Origin: BOG-1155 sp050012495
GTDB taxonomy: Bacteria; Desulfobacterota; Syntrophorhabdia; Syntrophorhabdales; WCHB1-27
Direction: 5' to 3'
Length of the DNA: 64,000 nt
Assembly (NCBI GenBank): GCA_050012495.1
Contig: JBEKHB010000012.1
Span: forward strand, 1-64,000
Shown: piece by piece, positions 1 through 7,776 of the stretch
How the letters are laid out: each line of letters starts with the position of its first letter
How positions within the stretch are numbered: position 1 is the first letter of the stretch
Notes under the pieces: model-generated
What the model saw: the letters and a program-made list of their open reading frames with translations, nothing else
What the model was told of the DNA's origin: nothing
Databases searched by the model: none
Translations under genes and position numbers: made by a program

Positions 1-62
1 TTTCTGTTCTAAAGCAGTCGAGGACGCCCTCCCCGAATGAAACCCGGGCGCCCTCTCCTCCC

Positions 63-90
63 AGGGGCCGGACATCGATGCCCGGCCCCT
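63..90. terminator. Strong GC hairpin, possible terminator
   Basis: Nine-base arms AGGGGCCGG and CCGGCCCCT flank a 10-base loop that is itself almost palindromic (CATCGATG). There is no T-run on either side, so rho-independent termination is only possible. The hairpin lies just upstream of the kdpC relic. Confidence 0.35.
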
Positions 91-123
91 CCAAAAGTGC
101 ACCGGCGCACAACCAGCCTGAAT

Positions 124-273
124 AAAGCAATGGACTGCGGGGACCTCCCCGGCGACATGGTCACCACGTCGGGCTCCGGGCTCGACCCTCATATCACGCT
201 TCAGAATGGTGAAAAGATGGTGAACGTGCTGGAGGTGAATCTGGAACTGCGCACGCGGTATGGAGCGCCCTAG
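124..273 (+). pseudogene. kdpC: kdpC relic (K+-transporting ATPase subunit C)
   Basis: The reading frame contains DMVTTSGSGLDPHIT, which matches the hallmark central motif of KdpC, the periplasmic-side subunit of the high-affinity potassium pump KdpFABC. About ten residues later it reads MVNVLEVNLEL, which resembles the extreme KdpC C-terminus (VNVLxLNLAL). Roughly 35 residues that normally separate these motifs are missing, and nothing upstream resembles the N-terminal membrane helix. I read this as a deletion relic, not a working gene. No kdpA or kdpB sequence is visible in the window, although they could lie to the left of position 1. The identification rests on motif memory. Confidence 0.6.
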
Positions 274-320
274 CCGGCACTTCTTTTTGGACCTGCCAAT
301 GCATGTTTTGAAAAAACCGC

Positions 321-370
321 TTGACAGATATCCTGAGGGGCATTACACTTCATTAATCAGGAATGATTCC
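321..370 (+). promoter_or_regulatory. Sigma-70-type promoter and palindrome for perR-katA
   Basis: TTGACA (321-326) and TACACT (344-349) are separated by exactly 17 bases. A perfect small palindrome GGAATgATTCC (360-370) lies at about the transcription start, where a Fur/PerR repressor could block the promoter. Placing the promoter here means that translation must start after it, which supports the TTG at 374 rather than an upstream ATG. Confidence 0.65.
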
Positions 371-373
371 GCT

Positions 374-880
374 TTGAGTAAGATCAGCAAAGAGTCGATA
401 ATCGAACAGCTCAAAGAAAAGGGGTTGAGAATTACCCCTCAAAGATTGGCTATCATCGACGTGCTGCTTGAGCTGAAGCCTCTGCATCCCGGCGCGCGCC
501 TTGTCTATGAGGAGGCAAAGAGGAAAAAGGGGAGCTTGAGCCTCTCGACCGTCTATGCGACGCTTAACGAGTTTTCCCGTCACGGCATTATCAAAACGCT
601 TCAGTTCGATCGGATGGAAAACCGTTACGAAGGGAATCGTGAAGAACACCTCAATCTGATCTGCGAAAAATGTAACAAGATAGTCGACTACATTGCCCCC
701 CTTGCTGTTGACAAGAGGGAGATAGAGAAGAACACGGGCTTCTCGATCACTGACGCGAGGTTGGAGTATTACGGCATCTGCCGGGAATGCGACCTGAGAG
801 GACCGGCCGGAGAAGGACTGATTCCAGGGAAGAGACAGGGAAAAGGGGCTGGAAAACAGCACACTAAAAGGAGGTCATAA
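374..880 (+). CDS. perR: Fur-family regulator, PerR-like
   Basis: This is a winged-helix metalloregulator of the Fur superfamily, about 168 residues from the TTG start chosen here. The DNA-binding helix region reads GLRITPQRLAIIDVL and later LSLSTVYATLNEF. Two CxxC pairs (CEKC and CREC), the structural zinc site, lie in the C-terminal half. The open frame extends up to an ATG at 260, but that would place a clear promoter inside the gene. The C-terminal tail is longer and more basic than usual. Its stop codon overlaps the catalase ATG by one base (TAATG), so the two are translationally coupled. That partnership makes a peroxide sensor (PerR) the most likely subtype. Autoregulation is inferred from the palindrome at 360-370. 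Confidence 0.8.
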   Translation: MSKISKESIIEQLKEKGLRITPQRLAIIDVLLELKPLHPGARLVYEEAKRKKGSLSLSTVYATLNEFSRHGIIKTLQFDRMENRYEGNREEHLNLICEKCNKIVDYIAPLAVDKREIEKNTGFSITDARLEYYGICRECDLRGPAGEGLIPGKRQGKGAGKQHTKRRS

Positions 881-2331
881 TGACTGAGAAACACCTTACG
901 ACCAACCAGGGGGTTCCGGTGACGGACAACCAGAATTCTCTCGCCATCGGTGAAAGGGGGCCTGTGCTCCTGCAAGACGTGCATTTCATCGAGAAACTCG
1001 CCCACTTCGACCGCGAACGCATACCGGAGCGTGTTGTCCACGCAAAAGGCGCGGGTGCCCACGGCTACTTTCAGGTGCACCAGAGCATGGCAAAGTATAC
1101 AAAGGCGCAATTCCTTCAGGACCCGAAGAAGCAGACGCCCGTCTTCGTCCGCTTTTCCACCGTGGTCGGTGCGAGGGGGTCGGCGGATACCTTCCGCGAT
1201 CCCAGGGGATTCGCGGTCAAGTTCTATACAGAGGAAGGGAACTACGACCTCGTCGGCAACGACCTTCCGGTCTTTTTCATCAGGGATGCGATCAAGTTCC
1301 CAGACATGGTCCATGCCTTCAAGCCGGCGCCCGACACGAATATTCCTACCAGCTCCTCGGCAAACAGCCGGTTCTGGGACTTCATCTCCCTCTCTCCCGA
1401 ATCGATGCATATGATCACCTGGCTCTTTTCCGACCGCGGCACGATAAAGAGCTACAGGAAGGTTGAGGGCTTCGGCGTCAATACCTACGTATGGGTAAAC
1501 GCCAAAGGCAAAGCGGTCAACGTCAAGTATCACTGGAAGCCGGCGGCCGGCGTGGAGACCATCGACCGGCGGGAGGCGACGCGCCTTGCCGGGGAGGATC
1601 CCGACATCGCCACCAGGGACCTGTATGACACGATAGCCTCGGGTGTGCCGGTTGAATATGAGCTCAAGGTACAGATCATGGAGATGGCCGATGAGTCAAC
1701 ACAGAGTTTCGACCCCCTCGATGCGACAAAGACATGGCCCGAGGACAAGTTTCTCCTGATGCCCGTCGGGCGGATGGTGCTCAATCGCAATCCGGAGAAC
1801 TATTTTGCCGAGGTCGAGCAGGCCGCCTTCTGTCCTGCCTCCATTGTTCCCGGTATCGAGTTCTCCGCCGACAAGCTCCTGCAGGGGCGCACATTCTCCT
1901 ATGCCGACACGCAGCGGTACCGGTTGGGCACCAACTATCTAGAATTGCCCATTAACCGGCCCCTGGCGCCGGTGAGCAACAACCAGCGTGACGGATCCAT
2001 GCAGTATGCCCCTTATGGGGGCGGGACCGTCAACTATGAGCCGGCAAGCCTCCAGGGCGGCTCGCCGCGGGAGACCGGGGAGGCGGGAAACCCTCCCGCA
2101 TTCCGGGTGGAGGGTCACATGGTGCGCAAGAAGATCCCCCTGACCGACGACTATATTCAGGCAGGGGAACGCTACCGGACCCTCGGCACAACAGACAGGG
2201 ACCACCTGGTGGATAACATCGTCGATTCCCTTGGAAAAGCGGATATTGCCATCCAGCGCCGCATGGTGGACCACCTTGCGAAAGCCGATCCCGAGTTCGG
2301 GAAGCGGGTGACCGCAGGGCTCAAGCTCTAG
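880..2331 (+). CDS. katA: Catalase, small-subunit haem type
   Basis: A 483-residue monofunctional haem catalase that converts hydrogen peroxide to water and oxygen. The distal histidine motif HAKGAGAHGYF lies near residues 53-63, the distal asparagine is in VGNDLPVFFIRDAIKFPD, and the proximal haem-ligand tyrosine is in YADTQRYRLG. The length matches clade 3 (KatA-type) catalases. A strong ribosome-binding site (AAAGGAGG) precedes the ATG, and the gene is coupled to perR by a one-base overlap. In an apparent anaerobe this is an oxygen-tolerance gene, and PerR control fits. No signal peptide is visible, so the enzyme should be cytoplasmic. Confidence 0.95.
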   Translation: MTEKHLTTNQGVPVTDNQNSLAIGERGPVLLQDVHFIEKLAHFDRERIPERVVHAKGAGAHGYFQVHQSMAKYTKAQFLQDPKKQTPVFVRFSTVVGARGSADTFRDPRGFAVKFYTEEGNYDLVGNDLPVFFIRDAIKFPDMVHAFKPAPDTNIPTSSSANSRFWDFISLSPESMHMITWLFSDRGTIKSYRKVEGFGVNTYVWVNAKGKAVNVKYHWKPAAGVETIDRREATRLAGEDPDIATRDLYDTIASGVPVEYELKVQIMEMADESTQSFDPLDATKTWPEDKFLLMPVGRMVLNRNPENYFAEVEQAAFCPASIVPGIEFSADKLLQGRTFSYADTQRYRLGTNYLELPINRPLAPVSNNQRDGSMQYAPYGGGTVNYEPASLQGGSPRETGEAGNPPAFRVEGHMVRKKIPLTDDYIQAGERYRTLGTTDRDHLVDNIVDSLGKADIAIQRRMVDHLAKADPEFGKRVTAGLKL

Positions 2332-2382
2332 CGGACAAGGGAAGTGGGGAGCGTATAAAAAAGATAGGGAGGATACCATAGT

Positions 2383-2409
2383 ATGGCAACGTTAAAGGGA
2401 TATTGCTGA
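2383..2409 (+). pseudogene. Possible rubrerythrin 5' relic
   Basis: A GGGAGG ribosome-binding site (2367-2372) precedes an ATG that opens MATLKGYC and then hits TGA. Rubrerythrins commonly begin M-x-x-LKG-T-K-T-E-K-N, and rubrerythrin genes are typical PerR-regulon neighbours of katA. I infer a gene deleted after codon 6. Six matching residues is weak evidence. Confidence 0.3.
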
Positions 2410-2507
2410 CATCGGAACCATGGAGCGGGAGCATGTGCATGTGTGGCACGGCGTTGCGCGCGACGTCCATGGTATTTCATTCAAGGTTTTACTCCTTATC
2501 AAGTCCA

Positions 2508-3053
2508 CTAGCCGGAGGGTGCCTGGGCGTCCATAGAATTGCCGTCTGTATGGTCTGATCTCAATAAGGCGTACAGCACATGGTCAACGTAGTGGTCATA
2601 GAGCCATTCCGCCTCACGGAGGATTCCTTCAAGCTTGAATCCGAGACGTTCAGGAATCGCGCGGCTGCGAGTATTCCCGGTAGCGCACTGAATTGTGATG
2701 CGATTCAGTTTCCATGTAGTGAAGGTATGGGAGACGAATGCACGACAGGATGCCGTCACGATACCCTTTCCCTGGTGAGCCTCATCTAACCAATAGCTCA
2801 GCGCAGTCGAGCGGTTTGCCCAATCGACATTCACATGGTAGATCATTCCACAAAGATGTCCTTCGAACCAAATACCGGCACAAAATCCCCTGTTATTTGC
2901 AAACTGTTGGAGCCATCCGGCAATAAACCGTTCGATGTCCGCTGCCGACCGCACGGTATCTGGAAGCCAGGGGTGCCATCGCCGCCAATATCCCCGGTTG
3001 GAATCAATGAGTGTGAAAAGCTCGTCGCTGTGCTGACGTTCAATCAAACGCAA
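2508..3053 (-). CDS. GNAT acetyltransferase, RimJ/RimL-like, start damaged
   Basis: A protein of the GNAT superfamily, RimJ/RimL (ribosomal-protein-serine acetyltransferase) branch. It shows the usual N-terminal stretch RLIERQHSDELFTLIDSNR, then WLPD, a core strand region LSYWLDEAHQGKGIVTASCRAF containing the acetyl-CoA loop (QGKGI) and the C-terminal NTRSRAIPERLGFKLEG. Only a TTG at 3053 with no good ribosome-binding site is available as a start. Homologs carry about ten more residues upstream, and those codons are present in frame (FFHKVGEHTE). They are preceded by ACG at 3086-3084 and a good Shine-Dalgarno GGGGTGA (3096-3090), so the true start may be a mutated ATG or a rare ACG. No operon partner is seen. 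Confidence 0.7.
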   Translation of the reverse strand: MRLIERQHSDELFTLIDSNRGYWRRWHPWLPDTVRSAADIERFIAGWLQQFANNRGFCAGIWFEGHLCGMIYHVNVDWANRSTALSYWLDEAHQGKGIVTASCRAFVSHTFTTWKLNRITIQCATGNTRSRAIPERLGFKLEGILREAEWLYDHYVDHVLYALLRSDHTDGNSMDAQAPSG

Positions 3054-3184
3054 CTCGGTATGTTCACCAACTTTGTGGAAAAACGTTTGTCACCCCGAGA
3101 ATTTTGCACCCGGGCGAAGCTGCCTCCGATTCGAGGCGACTACGCCGCTTTGGGCCATGATTGGTCCCGCAGAATCACGTGCCG

Positions 3185-3811
3185 TCAAAAACTCATTCCC
3201 GTTGGAGAGCCGCCTCGTGAGCCGCGACCGCCTCTTGGGTTGTTATCCGGTCCGGAAGCACCTTTCTTGCACTCTCCAAGAGAGCCCGCGCCGCATTTTT
3301 TCCCATCCGGCCATGTTGCCCCGGAGAAATCGGCATCGGAAAGGTCGGCCCTGGAGATGTCCGCACCGGACAAGTCGGCGCCGGAGAGGTTGGCATGAGA
3401 CAGATCGGCGCCGGAGAGATTGGCCTTGGGCAAGTTGGCATTGGTCAGCTTGGCGCCTGACAGGTTGGCCCCGGAGAGTTGGGCATCAGGCAGATTCGCA
3501 CCTGTGAGGTCGGCACCGGAGAGATTGGCCTTGGTCAGCGTGGCGCGGGAGAGATTAGCGTTTCGCAGGTTGGCATTGGACAATTTTGCATCCGGCAGAT
3601 TGGCGTCGAGCAATCTGGCGCCGGCGAGCCTCTTGCCGGACAGGTCGGCGGCGGGCAGATCGGTATGAGATAGGTCGCAGAACGGGCATTGCCCTGTTGC
3701 CGAGAGCTTATCGAGATCTTCCTGCTTGAACCCATAGGACACGCCGGAAACGAGAAATAACGCGACGAGGGCGAAAGCGTGGATGGGGAGACGTGCGCGT
3801 TTCTTCATCAT
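3185..3811 (-). CDS. Exported pentapeptide-repeat protein
   Basis: About 208 residues from the ATG at 3811. An N-terminal signal peptide (MMKKRAR, then a hydrophobic stretch ending LVSGVSYG) is followed by a CPFC pair and about 25 tandem A(D/N)LSx pentapeptides, which family knowledge says fold into a right-handed quadrilateral beta-helix. The C-terminal 40 residues are Gly/Lys/Pro-rich and unstructured. Longer reading frames start at 3940, but the signal peptide and an AGGGG ribosome-binding site about ten bases upstream favour 3811. The location is likely periplasmic or surface. The molecular function is unknown, since many proteins of this family are uncharacterised. The gene stands alone. 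Confidence 0.75.
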   Translation of the reverse strand: MMKKRARLPIHAFALVALFLVSGVSYGFKQEDLDKLSATGQCPFCDLSHTDLPAADLSGKRLAGARLLDANLPDAKLSNANLRNANLSRATLTKANLSGADLTGANLPDAQLSGANLSGAKLTNANLPKANLSGADLSHANLSGADLSGADISRADLSDADFSGATWPDGKKCGAGSLGECKKGASGPDNNPRGGRGSRGGSPTGMSF

Positions 3812-4285
3812 CAGTCCGTACCCCTGTGTCAAATCCATTTTCCCGTCGAGCCACTCACACCCATAAACTCGGGCCGGGCCTTCCCCGATTTTACCAGACC
3901 CCCTCGTCACTTTTCCGGCCCCTTGCCCATACGCCTCCATATAGAGTGATACGAGTGATGGTCATATGTCAATCGCTTTTAGACCCTCTCCCCACCATTC
4001 TCGCGCGGGTCAGGCAAGAGACGCACAATAGTGTCGAAAATCGCGCCCGGTGGACGGGCAAAAATGTCGAGGGAATGAGGATCGTGGGTGGGAAAGCCGA
4101 CTCGTCCAGGGTGCCCTGATGAGCCGCAGGGCTTTTCCTGATATTTCTCTCTAAAGCGAGTATACTGTAGGCCGGTCGATTTTACCCTCTTCGTTTCGCG
4201 GATAGTCAAGAGATCGGCTGATACGGATCACAATCGCTTCTCGATTCCTGACGATATCACCAGCACCTACCCCAAGGACTGCAAA

Positions 4286-4558
4286 ATGGCGACCGTGGCG
4301 GAATTCATCGACGTCAGGCAACAAATTGAGGCACTCGTCAAACAGGTAGCGCTGCTCACCGAGCGGAAAGTAGCACTCGATTCAGCGCAGAGGCTCGAAC
4401 ACGCAGGCCAACTGCTGGAGACACTCAAGACCATGGCAGACAACGATGTGCAGGTGGTCTGCGTCGGACGCCTGACGAGAGAACTTGCGACCCTTCAAAA
4501 AAAGGTCGGGTCGTTGAAAAGCGCCAAGCGGGTCATGAAAAAACAACCGGTTGCCTAG
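4286..4558 (+). CDS. Small coiled-coil hypothetical protein
   Basis: Ninety residues, not recognised as a family. The sequence is rich in Ala, Leu, Lys, Gln and Glu with heptad-like spacing (RQQIEALVKQVALLTERKVAL and a second stretch near LTRELATLQKKVGSL), which suggests two amphipathic helices. An AAGGA ribosome-binding site lies about eight bases before the ATG. The tail is basic (KRVMKKQPVA). It has no signal peptide and no operon partner. The preceding 3812-4285 gap shows no convincing gene. Support for coding comes from the ribosome-binding site and the coherent amino-acid composition only. Confidence 0.5.
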   Translation: MATVAEFIDVRQQIEALVKQVALLTERKVALDSAQRLEHAGQLLETLKTMADNDVQVVCVGRLTRELATLQKKVGSLKSAKRVMKKQPVA

Positions 4559-4600
4559 GTCTCCCGCCGGCCCGGGTGCCGAGTTCAAAGTGCCTCATCC

Positions 4601-4705
4601 TTAGCTCGCGCTGAATGTGGCAACCAACGTTTCCAGCCCGTCCCATCGGTGGTAGGCCTCATCCGGCCCCTTTTCCAGGGCCTCCAGCCGGTCGTTGGCC
4701 GCCTT
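4601..4705 (-). pseudogene. Possible ABC-F ATPase C-terminal relic
   Basis: On the minus strand 34 sense codons end in TAA. The peptide includes RLEALEKG and AYHRWDGLETL, which resembles the C-terminal coiled coil of ABC-F ATPases (AYxRWEELEAL). A TGA stop lies just upstream, so this cannot be a gene on its own. The identification is weak. Confidence 0.25.
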
Positions 4706-4905
4706 TCACCCAACAAATGCAGTTACCGTTCTCGCACCTGTAATGTGAGGCCCAAGAAGGCTTTTCCTTACTGCATCCCTTGCTAAAAGTTCACTCAAGG
4801 AGTAGTTTATTGTCACGTGCGCGGCGGTCGCTGGAGAGAAAAGCTAAAGAGGACCGAAACCACGACAAAAGAGACGGCCGGTTCTCGTTTCACGAAGGAG
4901 TCACT

Positions 4906-6675
4906 GTGGAAGGGAAATCCTATGCTCTGCTGGCGGCAATTCTTGTTTTGCTGACCCTGGCCGGCTCATCGGGGGCAGGGGCGGCAACGATTGCCGCGGG
5001 ATCGAACTTTGTCGCGGCCGTTGCGTCCGCCGGCACCCTCTCGACATGGGGCGGCAACGGAAGCGGTCAACTGGGTAACGGCACGACGACCGGTACAAGC
5101 ACACCTACGCAGGTAGGAACAGGCACGACCTGGAGTGCTGTTGCCGCGGGATCGGACTTTGTTCTGGCCCTTCAGTCCAACGGCACCCTGTGGGCCTGGG
5201 GGGACAACAGCAGCGGCCAACTGGGTGACGGCACGACTACCGGTGAAACCACACCGGAGCAGATAGGAACCGGCACGACCTGGAGTGCTGTTGCCGCGGG
5301 ATCGGACTTTACCGTAGCCCTTCAGTCCAACGGTACCCTGTGGACCTGGGGGAACAACGGCAGCGGCCAACTGGGTAACGGCACGACCACCAGTGCAAGC
5401 ACACCTACCCAGATAGGAACAGGCACGACCTGGAGTGCTGTTGCCGCGGGATCGGACTTCGTTGTGGCCCTTCAGTCCGACGGCAGCCTGTGGGCATGGG
5501 GGGACAACAGCAGCGGCCAACTGGGTAACGGCACGACCACCAGTGCAACCGCACCTACCCGGATAGGATCCGGCACCTGGAGTGCTGTTGCCGCGGGATC
5601 GGACTTTACCGTGGCCGTCTCCGCCGGTACCCTCTGGGCGTGGGGGAACAACGGCAGCGGCCAACTGGGCAACGGCACGACTACTAGTGTAAGCTCTCCC
5701 GTCCAGATAGGAACAGGCACGACCTGGAGCGCTGTTGCCGCAGGACAGTCCTTTGCCGTGGCCCTTTCGTCCGGCGGGACACTCTGGGCATGGGGTGCTA
5801 ACGGCAGCGGCCAGTTGGGTAACGGCACGACTGCCGGCGCAATGGTTCCTACCCAGGCAGGAACCGGCACAAGCTGGGACGCTGTAGCCGCGGGATCGGA
5901 CTTCGTTGTGGCCCTTCAGTCCGACGGGACACTCTGGGCATGGGGTGCTAACGGCAGCGGCCAGTTGGGTAACGGCACGACTGCCGGCACGAGCACGCCC
6001 GAGCAAATATTGTCGGGTTTCACCGTGGGTCCTACGGTTACGTCCACGGTTCCCGCGAATGGCGCAACCGATGTCGAGATAGACTCCTCGATGCAAGTCA
6101 CCTTCAGCGAGGCCATGGACCCGACATCCATCACGACTGCCACCTTTACCCTGAACAGGGGAGTGACGGGCTCAGTCGGCTATGATGCGTCAACCAATAC
6201 AGCCACATTCACCCCATCGAGCAATCTGGATTACTACACTCTCTATACGGCGACGATCACCACGGGAGTCAGGGACGCCAGCGGCAACAACATGACAGCA
6301 AACTATACCTGGACTTTTACCACGGAGACGAAGAAGACAAGGTCCTGCTTTATCGCCACGGCCGCATACGGGTCGTATCTCGACCCCCACGTGGCGGTTT
6401 TGAGGACTTTCAGAGACACCTACCTCCTGACAAACAGGGCAGGGAGGTCTTTTGTCGACTTCTATGATCGGTGCTCACCTCCCCTCGCGAACCTCATTGC
6501 AAGGCATCCAGGCTTGAGGACGATGACGCGGTGGGCCTTGACCCCCATAGTCTATGGGATCATGCATCCTTTCGTATTCGGACTTATTCCACCACTCTCC
6601 TTCGTCTGGATTTGCCTGGAGAAAGGGAGGAGGAGGCGCAAGATCCGCCGATCTTCCTGCCATAACTCAGGATAA
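4906..6675 (+). CDS. Exported RCC1-repeat protein with Ig-like and CFI-box C-terminus
   Basis: About 589 residues from a GTG start with AAGGAG five bases upstream; earlier in-frame ATGs lack a ribosome-binding site. Order of parts: signal peptide (hydrophobic LLAAILVLLTLAG), seven 50-residue RCC1-type blade repeats (each with AAGSDF, a TLWAWG core and GQLGNGTT), an SbsA/Big_5-type Ig-like domain beginning near TVPANGATDVEID, then the C-terminal CFIATAAYGS motif. That motif is followed by a helical tail with hydrophobic segments, as in CFI-box-CTERM proteins. RCC1 repeats form a seven-bladed beta-propeller, and seven repeats would close one ring. The product is probably surface-displayed or anchored, and its binding partner is unknown. 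The repeats are nearly identical at DNA level. Confidence 0.8.
   Translation: MEGKSYALLAAILVLLTLAGSSGAGAATIAAGSNFVAAVASAGTLSTWGGNGSGQLGNGTTTGTSTPTQVGTGTTWSAVAAGSDFVLALQSNGTLWAWGDNSSGQLGDGTTTGETTPEQIGTGTTWSAVAAGSDFTVALQSNGTLWTWGNNGSGQLGNGTTTSASTPTQIGTGTTWSAVAAGSDFVVALQSDGSLWAWGDNSSGQLGNGTTTSATAPTRIGSGTWSAVAAGSDFTVAVSAGTLWAWGNNGSGQLGNGTTTSVSSPVQIGTGTTWSAVAAGQSFAVALSSGGTLWAWGANGSGQLGNGTTAGAMVPTQAGTGTSWDAVAAGSDFVVALQSDGTLWAWGANGSGQLGNGTTAGTSTPEQILSGFTVGPTVTSTVPANGATDVEIDSSMQVTFSEAMDPTSITTATFTLNRGVTGSVGYDASTNTATFTPSSNLDYYTLYTATITTGVRDASGNNMTANYTWTFTTETKKTRSCFIATAAYGSYLDPHVAVLRTFRDTYLLTNRAGRSFVDFYDRCSPPLANLIARHPGLRTMTRWALTPIVYGIMHPFVFGLIPPLSFVWICLEKGRRRRKIRRSSCHNSG
4993..6010 (+). repeat. Seven 150-bp in-gene tandem repeats (RCC1 blades)
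   Basis: The GCCGCGGG-type anchor recurs at 4993, 5143, 5293, 5443, 5590, 5737 and 5887, so the period is 147-150 bp and always in frame. Two stretches, 5775-5838 and 5925-5988, are identical over 64 bases. Such identity points to recent duplication or gene conversion within the gene. Confidence 0.85.
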
Positions 6676-6752
6676 CAAACACGTTGACGCGAAGCCTTTT
6701 GGCCGAGGGGTATTATGCCGCAAAGGCACAAAATCACGAAAAGGGGTGGCCT

Positions 6753-7151
6753 ATGGTGAAACACGTGGCAGCAACCGTTGTGCTGGTGCTCATTGCCCTC
6801 AGCTATGGCGCCGCGAGAGCAAATGATAGCCACATGATGACAGACGAGCAGCTTCTCTCCATGCTGGGAAAGCCCGATGTAGTCATCATTGACGTGCGCA
6901 CGAACTATGACTGGGATCACAGTAACGCAAAGATCAAAGGGGCCGTGAGGGAAGAAGGCATGAAGTTCGGTTCCTGGATGAAGAAGTACCCCAAAGACAA
7001 GACAATCGTCCTTTATTGTGCCTGAGTGAACGATGCAACGAGTGTCAGTTTGACACAAGCATATCTAAAAGCAGGCTACGAGAACGTGTACTATGTGAAG
7101 GGTGGCTGGGACGGCTGGGTCAAGGCCAAGTATCCGACGGAGCCTAAGTAG
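6753..7151 (+). CDS. Selenocysteine-containing exported rhodanese (TGA at 7023-7025)
   Basis: Start ATG 6753 (AAGGGG upstream) opens a signal peptide (VKHVAATVVLVLIALSYGAARA) and then a single rhodanese domain: VVIIDVRTNYDWDHSNAKIKGA, then KTIVLYCA. The frame next meets TGA, but the same frame continues VNDATSVSLTQAYLKAGY, then ENVYYVKGGWDGWVKAKY, to TAG at 7149-7151, which is the rest of a normal rhodanese. In ordinary homologs the loop reads YCACPNEATS, so TGA replaces the second Cys of CxC. A SECIS-like hairpin starts 16 bases after the TGA. I therefore annotate TGA as Sec, giving a 132-residue periplasmic sulfurtransferase-like selenoprotein. The alternative, a nonsense pseudogene, would not explain the hairpin or the clean downstream frame. 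Confidence 0.8.
7033..7062 (+). promoter_or_regulatory. Bacterial SECIS-like hairpin
   Basis: A perfect 6-bp stem GTGTCA/TGACAC (7042-7047, 7051-7056) closes a GTT loop whose G (7048) is 23 bases from the TGA. An outer helix ATGC/GCAT (7033-7036, 7059-7062) extends it. The position and the apical G fit what SelB recognises in bacterial selenoprotein mRNAs. Confidence 0.75.
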
Positions 7152-7157
7152 CCTTTT

Positions 7158-7697
7158 TCATCTATCGCTCCACTTTTCCGGTAGCCTGCGCCCAAGAGAA
7201 ACCCAATGACGGCTCTGCCGGGATGAGAAAAGGAGTGTCATTGACAGCAGGAGAATTGCCGGGTCCAGATAAATGCTCCACGACGCCATGGTGGATCCGA
7301 TAGCCCCGAAACAACCGCATTCCACATCGATCCCCCGCGAGAGCAGGATAACCTTGGTAATGAAAAAAGAGATGCTCAGCAAGGCGATGCCGAGAGCGGA
7401 CAGACGGGTGAGCACGCCGAGGAGCAGGCCAATTGCGCAGGCGAGCTCGATGAATGGGAGGGCCCATCCGAAGCCGATTGCCAGCGGTCCCGGCAGTATG
7501 TCGAAATTGTATACCATGGCGACCGAGTAGTGTTCGATATCCACGAGCTTTCCAAATGAGGAGACAAGAAAGGTGACGGCCAGAACCAGACGGAAGACAA
7601 GTATCACGTACCGGTTTTCGAGGAACCTGTGTCGAATGGCGCCGCTCCCATCGATGGTCGCTTGTTCCCTTATGACATACCTCCCATGATCGATCAA
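7158..7697 (-). CDS. DoxX/MauE-family membrane protein
   Basis: An integral membrane protein with four hydrophobic helices: VFRLVLAVTFLVSSFGKL, then a helix through LAIGFGWALPFIELACAIGLLL, then ALGIALLSISFFITKVILL, and a last helix near LDPAILLLSMTLLF. FGKL and the Cys pair in VECGCFG match the MauE/DoxX group, some members of which act in electron transfer to disulfides. The start is uncertain. TTG 7697 is used here, ATT 7637 has GGGAG seven bases upstream, and GTG 7607 begins right at helix 1. It is convergent with the selenoprotein rhodanese, only six bases apart. A functional link (redox or sulfur transfer) is possible but is inference only. Confidence 0.7.
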   Translation of the reverse strand: MIDHGRYVIREQATIDGSGAIRHRFLENRYVILVFRLVLAVTFLVSSFGKLVDIEHYSVAMVYNFDILPGPLAIGFGWALPFIELACAIGLLLGVLTRLSALGIALLSISFFITKVILLSRGIDVECGCFGAIGSTMASWSIYLDPAILLLSMTLLFSSRQSRHWVSLGRRLPEKWSDR

Positions 7698-7776
7698 GAC
7701 ACACGCCGGCGGAGCGCATGGCTTTCCATCGCGCTGTATGATAACTATTATACTACCAAGTCGGCCTCGAAGCCCC

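Noticed and set aside
3090..3092. TGA upstream of the GNAT frame as a possible selenocysteine codon
   Set aside because: The codons before it do not resemble the family N-terminus, and no SECIS-like hairpin follows; it is simply upstream of the lost start.
4993..6010. Regularly spaced repeats resembling a CRISPR array
   Set aside because: The 150-bp period, the in-frame coding and the conserved spacers show tandem protein repeats, not CRISPR.
4966..6096. 376-codon open frame on the minus strand across the RCC1 gene
   Set aside because: It is the antisense shadow of a repeated, stop-poor plus-strand gene; the product is only a repeat of reversed repeat codons and has no ribosome-binding site.
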